DNA of 43,241 nt. Source: Bacteroidales bacterium (GTDB taxonomy: Bacteria > Bacteroidota > Bacteroidia > Bacteroidales > UBA932). Numbering within the stretch: the first letter of the stretch is position 1; every line of letters begins with the position of its first letter. Below are positions 25,064-33,483 of this stretch, in pieces. The DNA lies in NCBI GenBank assembly GCA_017453565.1, contig JAFTEQ010000021.1:1-43241 (forward strand). Direction: 5' to 3'. Under the pieces are notes generated by a model. That model made no database searches, was not told the DNA's origin, and was given only the letters and a program-made list of their open reading frames with translations. The position numbers were made by a program, and so were the translations under genes.

Positions 25064-27118
25064 ATGCTGAACACTAAAACATGTGCGGCGTTGTTCCTTT
25101 CGCTGCTCCTCATGGGTTTTTCCGCCCGCTCCGCCCAATACACCGGTTTCCACGACGCCTATGCCGCCATCCCCGACAAAGCGGCCGTCTTCCGCCCCGG
25201 CGGGGACTGGTTTCCCTATCCCGCCTACCGCGACCGCGAGGCCTGGGACCGGCTCACAGGCCCCTTCCGCGAGCAGATCCTGAAGCGAGGCAAGCAGTAC
25301 CTCCATTTCAACTGGGAACTCCAGCGGGCCAGCGCCTATCTGGAATATGAGAAGACCGGCGACCGCAAACTGGCCCTGCCTGAGGAGAACAACCGCAAGG
25401 CCCTTATTGCCCTCACCCTTGCGGAATTGTGTGAAGGAAAGGGCCGGTTCCTGCCGGACCTTACCGACGGGCTCTGGTTCCTGGCGCAGCAGTATAGCTG
25501 GGCCCATTTCGAGCACACCAAATACCAGACTTCCCGCCGTGACCTGCCCACCCAGGACGAGCAGGTTATCTCGCTGCACGGAGCCAATACGGGCGCCTGC
25601 ATCGCCGTGGCCTGGCATTTCTTCCACGAGGAACTCGACCGGCTCGACCCCTCCATTTCCGACGCCGTCTGGCGGGCCGTGGAGAAACAGGTCTTCATCC
25701 CCTTCCTCGACGAAAGCAAGGACAGCACCTCGCACGCCATCTGGACGGGCTTCAAGCATCCGAAAGGGCGTCGCCTCAACAACTGGAACCCCTACTGCAA
25801 CCACCACGTACTCACCGCTTTCCTGCTCATGGAGCGCGACCCCGACCGCCTGCTGCGGGCCCTCGACCGCTCCACCCGGTCGCTCGACATCTACATGTCG
25901 GACCTCCTGCCCGACGGGGCCTGCGAGGAAGGGCCCGGCTACTGGGATATGTCGTTCGGCAAGGTCTACGACTACGCCCGCACCCTTTGCGACGCGTCCG
26001 GAGGCCGCATCAACCTGCTGGACAGCGAACGCTTCCGCCGCATGGGCGAGTTCAAGTCGAAGACCTATCTTGCCGACGGCTGGGTGATGGACTACGGCGA
26101 CGGACTCCCCCGCGACGTGGGCTCCGCGGCCATCTTCTACCGCTTCGGCAAGGACTGCGGCAGCCGGGAACTGAGCGATTTCGCCCTCTACCTGCTGGGC
26201 GACCCATCCCACAAGCGTTTCCGCACCCCCTGGCTCAACCTGGGTCAGCTCGACGGCACCTACCGCCAGCTCGAGACCATGCGTTACCAGAAAGACATGG
26301 TGTCCGACGAGGAGGCGCGCGTACGTGAAGCGGGCAGCTGGGAGGAAGCATTCCAGCGCCTGCGTGCCGGTGTGACGAGTGAATGGTACCCGTTCACGGA
26401 ACAGGCTGTCCTGCGCCGCGGCGACGTGATCCTGACGACCAAGGGCGGCAGCAACGGGGAGAGCCACAACCACAACGACGTGGGCTCCGGCATTCTGCTC
26501 CTGGACGGCCTGCCCGTGCTCATCGACCCCGGGGTGGGAACCTATGTGAAAGAAACCTTCGGACCCAAGCGTTATACCATCTGGACCATGCGTTCCGACT
26601 GGCACAACCTGCCCCAGATTGCGGGTGTGAACCAGCGGGAGGGCATGTCGTTCTGCGCCCGGGACGCCCGCTGCGACCTGAAGGCCTGCCGCTTCAGCGC
26701 CGACATCGCAGGCGCCTACCCCGCCGAATCGGGCTGCAAGACCTGGGTGCGGAGTTATGAAATCACCGGACCGCGCAGCGTGAAGGTCAGCGATCGCTTC
26801 ACGCTCACAGAGCGTCACGGGGCCGATTGTATCAATTTCATCATCCGGGGCGAAGTGGCGCTGCCCGGCGAGTCACTGGGCAGCCTCAAAGCCCGCAAGA
26901 ATGAGATTCTGCTGGGTGTTCGCGACTTTGCCGGCAAACGCAGCGGCGTCGTGCGCGTCAGTTGGACAGGACCGGTGAAGCCGCAGAAAGAAGTGAAGGT
27001 TATTGACGACCCACGGATTGCCAAAGGGTTGGGCAAGGAGATTACCCGCCTGCGCTTCTTCTCGAAAGCGGACGCACCGCTTTCGGGGACCTATAGTTTC
27101 AGCTTTACGCTCGATTAG
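25064..27118 (+). CDS. heparinase II/III-family polysaccharide lyase-like protein
   Basis: 684 residues; signal peptide ending about 'SARSAQ'. An alpha/alpha-toroid N-terminal part ('NNWNPYCNHHVLTAFLL', 'EEGPGYWDMSFGKVYDYA') is followed by the C-terminal beta-sandwich with 'SHNHNDVGSGILLLDG' at about residue 467, the hallmark of heparinase II/III-like enzymes. Members cleave uronic-acid-containing polysaccharides (heparan, alginate, ulvan types) by elimination; the precise PL family cannot be fixed here. Its stop overlaps the stop region of the convergent GH3 gene by 4 nt. Confidence 0.85.
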   Translation: MLNTKTCAALFLSLLLMGFSARSAQYTGFHDAYAAIPDKAAVFRPGGDWFPYPAYRDREAWDRLTGPFREQILKRGKQYLHFNWELQRASAYLEYEKTGDRKLALPEENNRKALIALTLAELCEGKGRFLPDLTDGLWFLAQQYSWAHFEHTKYQTSRRDLPTQDEQVISLHGANTGACIAVAWHFFHEELDRLDPSISDAVWRAVEKQVFIPFLDESKDSTSHAIWTGFKHPKGRRLNNWNPYCNHHVLTAFLLMERDPDRLLRALDRSTRSLDIYMSDLLPDGACEEGPGYWDMSFGKVYDYARTLCDASGGRINLLDSERFRRMGEFKSKTYLADGWVMDYGDGLPRDVGSAAIFYRFGKDCGSRELSDFALYLLGDPSHKRFRTPWLNLGQLDGTYRQLETMRYQKDMVSDEEARVREAGSWEEAFQRLRAGVTSEWYPFTEQAVLRRGDVILTTKGGSNGESHNHNDVGSGILLLDGLPVLIDPGVGTYVKETFGPKRYTIWTMRSDWHNLPQIAGVNQREGMSFCARDARCDLKACRFSADIAGAYPAESGCKTWVRSYEITGPRSVKVSDRFTLTERHGADCINFIIRGEVALPGESLGSLKARKNEILLGVRDFAGKRSGVVRVSWTGPVKPQKEVKVIDDPRIAKGLGKEITRLRFFSKADAPLSGTYSFSFTLD

Positions 27119-29400
27119 CGCCTCCCGTAGCGGCGGGTGCGCTTGTCCTTGATGACGCCCTTCCAATTGAGGCCGTAGGCGAAGTCGTAGCTGTGGCCGT
27201 CGGCGTCGGTGTAGCAGCGCATGTCGTGCGGCACGTCCTCGCACTGCTCCTCCACCGTTTTCATATCGGCCGGCAACTGGCAGGGCAGCAGGCCGTAGGG
27301 CTCGGCCGCTCCGCTCACCAGGTCGAGCAGGGCGTTGTTGCTCACGCCCCACCCAATCAGCAGGGCATCGGCAAAGGGCTCAATCTCGGCCGGGATGAAC
27401 GGCCGCTCGCAGGCTACGAACACGACCACCGGCTTGTCTCCCATCTCGGCACGGGTCTGCTGCACCAGCAGCATATCGTTCACATTGAAGGATTCTTCGG
27501 TGAAGCCGCGATAACTGCGGTTGGTGCCTTCTTCGCTGGGATCTCCGCCCGCAATGCTCTGCGCCCGGGCGTCGCTCGCCGTATAGGGTCCCCACTGCAG
27601 ACTGATGGGCTGATAGTGTCCACCCGGGTACTCGGCTGAGGGCTGGACATAGCCCCAGTGTCCCACGGGACTCTTGATGCAGACCAGCGCGAAATCGGCC
27701 TCGGCGGGATTGTCGCACACATCGAAATAGCGGCCCAACAGTTCCTTGGAAACGAAATACTCGTCGTAGGCCGGGGTGGGGACCTGCCAGTGGGTGAGGC
27801 CGGGCGCCACGTGCCGCAGGGGCTCGTACACCTTCCAGCGCTTCCCGTCGACATTGATCTTGGGAAGCACGCCGCCTGCGTTCTTGAGCAGTATCACCGA
27901 CTTGAGCTGCGCTTCGTAACCCGCTTCCACGAACTCCTTGCATCCCACGATCCTTGCCGCCTCGTCGGGATCTACATAGGGGTTCTCGAACACACCCACG
28001 TTGAAGATATTGGTAAGCAGCCTCCGGGCGCTCAGTTCAAAACGCTCCCGGGCGCTGTCCTTGCCGTATTTCTCTTCCCAGAGGTGGTAGGCCTCCATGC
28101 TGATTTCGTTGTCCTTGGCTCCACCCAGCTGGTCAACGCCCGCCTCGAAGCACTTGAGCCGTTTCTCGGCCGGGCTCAGGAGTTCGGCACCCCAGGGCGT
28201 GCCTTCATGGGTATAGACATTGGTATAGCCACGGACGATACCCCAGTCGGTGCAGACCACGCCCTCGTAGCGGTAGCGGTCGCGCAACAGCTCCTGAATG
28301 ATGTAGTGGCTGAAACCGTTGCCCACGTTCGCCCCCGACGGATCCTGTCCGTAAGAGATGGTGTAATAGGGCATCACGGCCGAGGCCATGCGGGTTTTCC
28401 CGGGGAGTTTGAAGGCTCCTTCCACGAAGGGAATCAGGCCCAGGTCGAAACGGCCGCCGGGATAGACGGCATACTTGCCCATGCCGAAGTGGGCGTCGCG
28501 CCCGCCTTCGCCCGTTCCGCCGCCCGGCCAGTGCTTCACCATGCAGTTCACCGACTGCATCCCCCAGCCCGTACGGCTGCCCGGGGTATTCTGGAAGCCT
28601 TCGCAGTAGGCGCGAACAATGTCTCGGCAAAGATAGGGATCTTCACTGAAGGTGCCGTAGAAGCGCCTCCAACGGGGATCGGACGCCATATCGGCTTGCG
28701 GCGACAGGGCGGTGGTGATACCCAGGGCGCGGTATTCGGCCGAAACCATCTCGCCGTGTTTGCGCATCAAATCAATATCGAACGTGGCAGCCATACCCAT
28801 CTCGCGCGGCCACTTGGAGATGTCGTTCGTTCCTGTGGGATCGAACTCTCCGTCGGGTTCGTGCCGGTAATTATTGATGGCAGACGAGCCATTGGAGTAG
28901 TTTCGCGGGTCGGAGCTGTTGTTGGACGGGATGCCCAGGCGCGCCTGTTCGCACCAGGCCTGCACGGCGTTCGACCATTCGGCAGCCGTTCGGGCGTCGG
29001 GCACCGAGGCCACCAGCATGTGGCGGATGTGGTCCTTCTCAAGCATGTCGCGCTGGCCCTGCGTGAGTTCCGGTCCTTTGAGGTGCTGGGCCGAGGAATA
29101 GAGCATGAGGCCACAGATCTCCTCGAGGGTCATCTTCGACGCCAGGTCGCGGGCGCGCTTCTCCGTACTCAGGCGCCAGTCCTCGTAACGGTCGAGTTTC
29201 CCGTTGCGGTTAAGGTCCTTGAAGGCAAGGCCGTCGCGGAACAGGAGTTTGATGCTGCCATGCGTGCTCACACCCAGCGTGGCGCCCCGGCTCTGTTCAA
29301 TGAGCGTGTAGGAGCCGCGGGGCACTTCGGTCAATACGTTTTTGTGGCTGCAGCCGCACAGCAGGGCCGCCAGGGTAATCAGGAGTGCGATTCGTTTCAT
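27115..29400 (-). CDS. GH3-family glycoside hydrolase, lipoprotein
   Basis: 761 residues; lipobox 'LLCGC' near residue 17. Residues ~62-75 contain a Ca-binding EF-hand/dockerin-like loop ('DLNRNGKLDRYED'). The GH3 barrel follows, with 'ASDPRWRRFYGTFSEDP', 'VKHWPGGGTGEGGRDAH' and the nucleophile in 'GVVCTDWG' (Asp ~386), then the GH3 C-terminal domain. A beta-glycosidase, probably exo-acting and surface- or periplasm-anchored; the sugar is not predictable. A -7 box sits almost on its start codon. Confidence 0.9.
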   Translation of the reverse strand: MKRIALLITLAALLCGCSHKNVLTEVPRGSYTLIEQSRGATLGVSTHGSIKLLFRDGLAFKDLNRNGKLDRYEDWRLSTEKRARDLASKMTLEEICGLMLYSSAQHLKGPELTQGQRDMLEKDHIRHMLVASVPDARTAAEWSNAVQAWCEQARLGIPSNNSSDPRNYSNGSSAINNYRHEPDGEFDPTGTNDISKWPREMGMAATFDIDLMRKHGEMVSAEYRALGITTALSPQADMASDPRWRRFYGTFSEDPYLCRDIVRAYCEGFQNTPGSRTGWGMQSVNCMVKHWPGGGTGEGGRDAHFGMGKYAVYPGGRFDLGLIPFVEGAFKLPGKTRMASAVMPYYTISYGQDPSGANVGNGFSHYIIQELLRDRYRYEGVVCTDWGIVRGYTNVYTHEGTPWGAELLSPAEKRLKCFEAGVDQLGGAKDNEISMEAYHLWEEKYGKDSARERFELSARRLLTNIFNVGVFENPYVDPDEAARIVGCKEFVEAGYEAQLKSVILLKNAGGVLPKINVDGKRWKVYEPLRHVAPGLTHWQVPTPAYDEYFVSKELLGRYFDVCDNPAEADFALVCIKSPVGHWGYVQPSAEYPGGHYQPISLQWGPYTASDARAQSIAGGDPSEEGTNRSYRGFTEESFNVNDMLLVQQTRAEMGDKPVVVFVACERPFIPAEIEPFADALLIGWGVSNNALLDLVSGAAEPYGLLPCQLPADMKTVEEQCEDVPHDMRCYTDADGHSYDFAYGLNWKGVIKDKRTRRYGRR

Positions 29401-29404
29401 ACTT

Positions 29405-29412
29405 CAAAGATA
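29405..29412 (-). promoter_or_regulatory. -7 box abutting the GH3 start
   Basis: TATCTTTG on the minus strand ends 4 nt before the ATG at 29400, which predicts an almost leaderless mRNA. Confidence 0.6.
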
Positions 29413-29431
29413 GGTATTTTCAATGAGGTAT

Positions 29432-29608
29432 TCAGAAAAATCTGCGGACACGCTTCTTGTAAGCGATGTACTCTTCTCCGAAATCCTTCTCCAGGCGTTT
29501 CTCTTCCGAGCGGACCTGAAGGGTCAGAAGGATGACTTCAGCGGAAAAGACCGCCAGTGGCCACCAGCAGTCCAGCCATATTTCGCGTCCGGTATCAGTT
29601 GAAACCAT
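29432..29608 (-). pseudogene. remnant of an isoprenylcysteine carboxyl methyltransferase-like gene
   Basis: A 58-residue frame. It reads MVSTDTGREIWLDCWW, one hydrophobic stretch, then 'RSEEKRLEKDFGEEYIAYK' and 'RVRRFF'. The second half matches the C-terminal signature of ICMT/phospholipid-methyltransferase-like membrane proteins (E-E-x-x-L-x-x-x-F-G-x-x-Y-x-x-Y), which are normally 150-200 residues. The S-adenosylmethionine-binding and other TM parts are missing. It still has a good -7 box (29634-29641), so it may be transcribed. Either a decayed gene or a new small membrane protein. Confidence 0.5.
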
Positions 29609-29633
29609 CGTTATCTTCGATTCATCTAATGCT

Positions 29634-29641
29634 CAAAGGTA
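29634..29641 (-). promoter_or_regulatory. -7 box for the ICMT-like remnant
   Basis: TACCTTTG on the minus strand, 25 nt upstream of the ATG at 29608. Confidence 0.5.
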
Positions 29642-29663
29642 AGGATTCTCGCGGAAAAATGAG

Positions 29664-29671
29664 TATTTTTG
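29664..29671 (+). promoter_or_regulatory. -7 box for the GreA-type gene
   Basis: TATTTTTG ends 4 nt before the GTG start at 29676; divergent from the remnant's promoter. Confidence 0.5.
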
Positions 29672-29675
29672 AGGC

Positions 29676-30143
29676 GTGGAATACCTGTCAAAGCAACGAT
29701 ACGACGAGCTCGCGGCCGAGTTGAAGCATCTTATAGGCGAGGTGTACCCCAGGGTGACGGAGGCTCTTGCGGAGGCCAGCGCCCAGGGTGACCGGAGCGA
29801 TAATGCGGGCTACCGGGAGGCACGCCGGACCCAGGCGAAGACCATCAGCCGCATCCGCTTCCTGCAGAAGGTCCTGGAGCATTCCCGCGTGATCGACACC
29901 GACGGCCTCCCCAAAGACAGGGTATGCCTGCTGAGCCGGGTCGAATTCACGAACCTCGCTACAAATGCCCGAATGAAGTTTGAAATCGTGAGCCCCCACG
30001 AGATGGACCTCGAGGCGGGCAAGATCTCGCTGAAATCCCCGATCGGCGCCGCCCTGATGGGCAAGAAAGTCGGCGAGATCGCCGAGGCTCAGGTCCCCTC
30101 CGGCACGCTGCGCCTTCGCATCGAAAGCATCACGCCCGACTGA
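29676..30143 (+). CDS. GreA/GreB-family transcript cleavage factor
   Basis: 155 residues starting at GTG (29676), the only start giving the family's 'YLSKQRYDELAAEL' opening. The N-terminal coiled coil carries acidic tip residues ('GDRSDNAGYREAR'), and the C-terminal FKBP-like domain has 'SPIGAALMGKKVGEIAEAQVPSG'. Gre factors bind the RNA polymerase secondary channel and trigger cleavage of backtracked RNA. Length and both domains are normal for the family. A hairpin overlaps its stop. Confidence 0.9.
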   Translation: MEYLSKQRYDELAAELKHLIGEVYPRVTEALAEASAQGDRSDNAGYREARRTQAKTISRIRFLQKVLEHSRVIDTDGLPKDRVCLLSRVEFTNLATNARMKFEIVSPHEMDLEAGKISLKSPIGAALMGKKVGEIAEAQVPSGTLRLRIESITPD

Positions 30144-30152
30144 GGGCGATGC
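30127..30152. terminator. hairpin terminator candidate between convergent genes
   Basis: GCAT-CA-CGCCC (30127-30137) pairs with GGGCG-ATGC (30144-30152) around a 6-nt loop, with a 2-nt bulge on the left arm. It spans the stop of the Gre-type gene in a 24-nt gap between convergent genes. No long U-tract. Confidence 0.45.
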
Positions 30153-30167
30153 CGGAATCTGCGACGG

Positions 30168-30731
30168 TTATTTCAGCGCCAGGCCGTCCTTGAAGGCGTT
30201 CCCTACGGTCTCCCCAAGAGCGACGTATTTATTGTTGAACGGGTCGAAGGTGATGGGGCGGAGCTTGCGCACATCAACGTTTCCATCGGCGTCCAGGATG
30301 GATTCGTCGGCGCTGACATTGACGATCTCGCCCTTGAGTACTCCTGTCTGCTCGTTGTACGAGATGAGCTTGCATTCGAGGGCGAGCGGCAACTCCCTGA
30401 TGAGCGGAGCATCCACGAAGGAGGACTTCTCGATGTGCCACCCGGCACGCGCCACCTTGTCGGGCACCTTGTTCCCGGAGACCACGCCCACGTAGTCGCA
30501 GGCGACCAGCTGGTCCACCGTTCCCATGCTCACCGTGAAGGCGCCCCTTTTGCGGAGGTCCTTCACGGTCCTGTGCCCCTTCGACAGGTCCATGGAAATC
30601 TCTTTATAATCCGAGATGCCTCCCCAGGCGGCATTCATTGCCGAGGGGACGTCGTTCTCACCGTAGGCGGCGATGATGAATACCGGCTGCGGGTAACAGA
30701 AGGGCTTCGCCCCGAAATTCTTTCTTGCCAT
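30168..30731 (-). CDS. flavin reductase-like (flavoredoxin-type) FMN-binding protein
   Basis: 187 residues from the ATG at 30731 (an in-frame ATG at 30737 is also possible; starts further up lie inside the promoter). The flavin-reductase-like split barrel is seen from 'KPFCYPQPVFIIAAYGEND' through 'GAFTVSMGTVDQLVACDYVG' to 'ALECKLISYNEQTG'. Binds FMN and moves electrons to small acceptors; the partner is not apparent. Its own promoter lies between it and the upstream sugar operon. Confidence 0.85.
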   Translation of the reverse strand: MARKNFGAKPFCYPQPVFIIAAYGENDVPSAMNAAWGGISDYKEISMDLSKGHRTVKDLRKRGAFTVSMGTVDQLVACDYVGVVSGNKVPDKVARAGWHIEKSSFVDAPLIRELPLALECKLISYNEQTGVLKGEIVNVSADESILDADGNVDVRKLRPITFDPFNNKYVALGETVGNAFKDGLALK

Positions 30732-30749
30732 ATGCATAATCTTTGTTTG

Positions 30750-30757
30750 CAAAGATA
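30750..30757 (-). promoter_or_regulatory. -7 box for the flavin reductase gene
   Basis: TATCTTTG on the minus strand, 18 nt before the ATG at 30731, and only 16 nt past the stop of the ROK gene. It separates this gene from the sugar operon. Confidence 0.6.
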
Positions 30758-30773
30758 GCCCTTTTCTGCAAAC

Positions 30774-31622
30774 CTACGCCAGCAAGGCGAGTAGCCCGTC
30801 GAAGGTAGCCGTATCAAGATTGGGCAGGACCGCGATGTGCCGAAGGGATGGAAGGTGCGAGAGGGCTGCACGGAGGCTGGGTTCCATCAGCGCGAAACTC
30901 TTTGCAATCTGGCCGCCGACAAGCAGGCATTCCATTTCTGCTTCACGCAGGGGAGCGGCCAGGATTTCCCCGAGACAGCGCCCGGCTTCGGCAAAGGCCT
31001 CCCGGGCCTCTTCCGAGGGGAAATCCGGACAGGATTCCTTTCCGGAAGCAGCCAGGGCCAGATCCTTCACCGTCCGACCTTCCGGCCATGGCAATCCGCT
31101 CACAGCCGTCCAGAGCCGCATGATTCCCCTTTTGGACACATAATCTTCGGCAATTCCATCCCGGTAGGGGGCACTCCAAATCGGATGGGCGGGTGAGCCC
31201 AGCGAGTTGCACTGGAGCACCCCGTCCAGTCTTTCGGCATAACCCAGACCGGTACCCAGAGTAACGAGCGCCACGCGCTGCGCAGAACCAGCCACGCCAC
31301 GGTGAAGCGCCCCCAGCAACATGCAGTTCACATCGTGGATGAGAACAAGCGGAAGGTCGTCCGGAAGTCCGACCAGGTTTCGGAAGTTTTCGCCATAGAC
31401 CGCGGCGAACTTGTGTTTCATGAGGAACAAACCGCGGGCGTAGTCGAAGGGCCCCGGGATGGCCACGGCAACCGCATCGGGCCGGCCGGGTCCGAGCGCC
31501 TCACGCAGGGCGGCGACGATTTCCTCACGGCTGCCGTCGGAGCGGATGGGGACAGTCCGGCCGTCGGCACACTTGATGAAGGTCCCGCCCACGTCGAGCA
31601 GGCACCGTCTAGCGCGGGTCAT
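30774..31622 (-). CDS. ROK-family sugar kinase
   Basis: 282 residues from the ATG at 31622, overlapping the previous gene by 14 nt; a longer start would extend deep into that gene. ROK features: 'LLDVGGTFIKCA' (phosphate-binding loop), 'AIPGPFD', 'LIHDVNCMLLGA' (catalytic Asp) and 'LVTLGTGLGYA'. The Cys-rich zinc motif of classical ROK proteins is not seen. Likely phosphorylates a hexose (glucose, fructose, mannose or related) made by the upstream isomerases. Last gene of the eight-gene operon. Confidence 0.85.
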   Translation of the reverse strand: MTRARRCLLDVGGTFIKCADGRTVPIRSDGSREEIVAALREALGPGRPDAVAVAIPGPFDYARGLFLMKHKFAAVYGENFRNLVGLPDDLPLVLIHDVNCMLLGALHRGVAGSAQRVALVTLGTGLGYAERLDGVLQCNSLGSPAHPIWSAPYRDGIAEDYVSKRGIMRLWTAVSGLPWPEGRTVKDLALAASGKESCPDFPSEEAREAFAEAGRCLGEILAAPLREAEMECLLVGGQIAKSFALMEPSLRAALSHLPSLRHIAVLPNLDTATFDGLLALLA

Positions 31623-33480
31623 GCTCGAAGCCCTCACGGAGGGTGGTCTTGTGCACGCGGATGGGTTCCGCACCCAGGTTCACGATCTCGTAGGCTCCCA
31701 TGTCGGCGGGCACACATACGATATCCATGTATTCCATGTCGAAACGACGTTCCGGATGCTCCAGGCTCTGCACGCGAACGCGGTCACCGTCCACAAGGGT
31801 GAGCACATGGAATTTCTCCCCATGGGTATCCTGCGGACAGCGGCGCTCGAACTCCAGGCGGCGAAGCGAGATGTACATCTGCGGGTTCTCGCCCAGGATG
31901 AACTCCTTCCAACCCTCCCCTTCGGCGTCGAGCCGCGGCTCCTGCACGATGTATTCGGGACTGGATGGGTCGTGGATGACACTGTGACGGCGGTCCTGCC
32001 GTACGTTCATCTCGCCCAGACGGGTGTGGATGGGACGCTGCTTCCCGTCGAAATCGAGCCGCAGGTAGTCGTACATCTTATAGGTGTAGCTGCCGATGGT
32101 GAGCGAACCGATCTCGAGAATAACCTGGTTGCGGCCGCTGGAGTGGATGGTTCCCGCAGGCAGCATGACCTGGAGGCCGGGCTTCGACTCTTCGTAGCTC
32201 ACATATTTCATGTAGTCGCAGGGCTTGTGTTCCGTATCGGCAGCCTCGATCTCGCGGAAGAACTGCGGGATATCGGCATCGTCCCGGAATCCGATGAAGG
32301 TCTTGGCCTCGTGCCCCGTCACCACCACGTAGTAGCTTTCGTCCTGACGGCCGAACTCATTGTAGTTCTCGATATTGAACGGTCCGCCGCTGTGGCACTG
32401 GATACTCATGTTGCCGGTGGAATGCCAGGAGTCGTCCCAGTTGAATCGGATGGGGAAGTAGCCGTCGAAGTGCTCCACGGCCTTTTCGCCCATCAGGTTG
32501 ACGCCCTCCTTATGCACGAAGGAGCAGTAGTTGATGTCGAGCAGATGTCCGCCCGCCTCAACCAGCACGCTCACCTCCATAGGGATGAAGTCGAAGATCC
32601 AGGCGCAGTTGCGCATCTCCTTCGGCAGGTTCCGCAGGCGCATCATGTAGCTTCCGCCCCACACACCCTCGAGATAGCAGGGCTTGGCCCGGAAGGGGTA
32701 CTTCACCAGCTGCGCGCAGATGTCCGAGAAGGCTGCGAAGGGCATCATCTGCAGCTTTTGCGCATCGTTATCGAGGAAATACCAGTCGATACCGCCGGTC
32801 CGGAACAAGTCGCGACGCAGACGCACGGCGCACTCGAAGTCGCAATAGTAGCAGCGTCGGATGGTCCGGTTGATGATGCCCGTACGGGTCTTTCCGATAT
32901 TGGCGTATTCTCCCCTGCGGATGCGCAGGATGGAATTCTTGGGCGTGAGGTCGAAGAAGCACTTCACGTCGTAGAGTTCCCGGAATCCACGCGCGAGCGA
33001 ACCATATCCATACACGGCGACCACCGTCCCGGGGACCTTCTTCGCGGGCAGCGCCTGCTTCAGCGCAGCGGCCTTGCCGGCATCGAACAAGCCCTCATAT
33101 CCGCCATGGAAGACCTTGCCGTAGAGCAGGGTGGGATCGATTTTGGTGTCCCAGATGAGCAGCGGATCGATGAGGGCGTCAATCTCCTCCCCGCTCTTGA
33201 AAGCCTCCTGGAAGAAATCGACGGTTTCGAGCCGCAGGCCACGCAGGTCGCACTCACGGCCCAGCAGGCCAATGAACAACTTCCACTGGGCGGTGGTATA
33301 GCCGTCGAAGGCGACCAGCAGGCCCTCTTCGGCCGCTTTTTGCGCATAGTTGTCCAGGAAACGACGGGCTACGGCCGGAGTTCCACCCGCGACGATGGAA
33401 CCGATGGTTTCCTTTGCGAGTTCCGGACGGTTGACCGGTTTCGGGTCATCGTACGGGAACGGATTATACATGAAGCTCAT
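31609..33480 (-). CDS. mannose-6-phosphate isomerase-like (class I, cupin) with long N-terminal extension
   Basis: 623 residues, no signal peptide, so cytoplasmic. The second half has type I phosphomannose isomerase features: 'MSIQCHSGG' (Gln-x-His metal site), 'QDESYYVVVTG' (Glu ligand) and 'MLPAGTIHSSG' (His ligand). The first ~240 residues ('GTVVAVYGYGSLARGF', 'NRTIRRCYYCDFE') resemble a P-loop/kinase-like fold without a clear Walker A; their role is unknown. Interconverts an aldose- and ketose-phosphate, or a free sugar. It starts 3 nt after the previous stop, with AAGGAG just before. Confidence 0.75.
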   Translation of the reverse strand: MSFMYNPFPYDDPKPVNRPELAKETIGSIVAGGTPAVARRFLDNYAQKAAEEGLLVAFDGYTTAQWKLFIGLLGRECDLRGLRLETVDFFQEAFKSGEEIDALIDPLLIWDTKIDPTLLYGKVFHGGYEGLFDAGKAAALKQALPAKKVPGTVVAVYGYGSLARGFRELYDVKCFFDLTPKNSILRIRRGEYANIGKTRTGIINRTIRRCYYCDFECAVRLRRDLFRTGGIDWYFLDNDAQKLQMMPFAAFSDICAQLVKYPFRAKPCYLEGVWGGSYMMRLRNLPKEMRNCAWIFDFIPMEVSVLVEAGGHLLDINYCSFVHKEGVNLMGEKAVEHFDGYFPIRFNWDDSWHSTGNMSIQCHSGGPFNIENYNEFGRQDESYYVVVTGHEAKTFIGFRDDADIPQFFREIEAADTEHKPCDYMKYVSYEESKPGLQVMLPAGTIHSSGRNQVILEIGSLTIGSYTYKMYDYLRLDFDGKQRPIHTRLGEMNVRQDRRHSVIHDPSSPEYIVQEPRLDAEGEGWKEFILGENPQMYISLRRLEFERRCPQDTHGEKFHVLTLVDGDRVRVQSLEHPERRFDMEYMDIVCVPADMGAYEIVNLGAEPIRVHKTTLREGFEHDPR

Positions 33481-33483
33481 ATG

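Noticed and set aside
27658-29535. A 625-codon plus-strand frame over the GH3 gene
   Set aside because: Antisense to a clear GH3 enzyme and continues into intergenic DNA with no domain.
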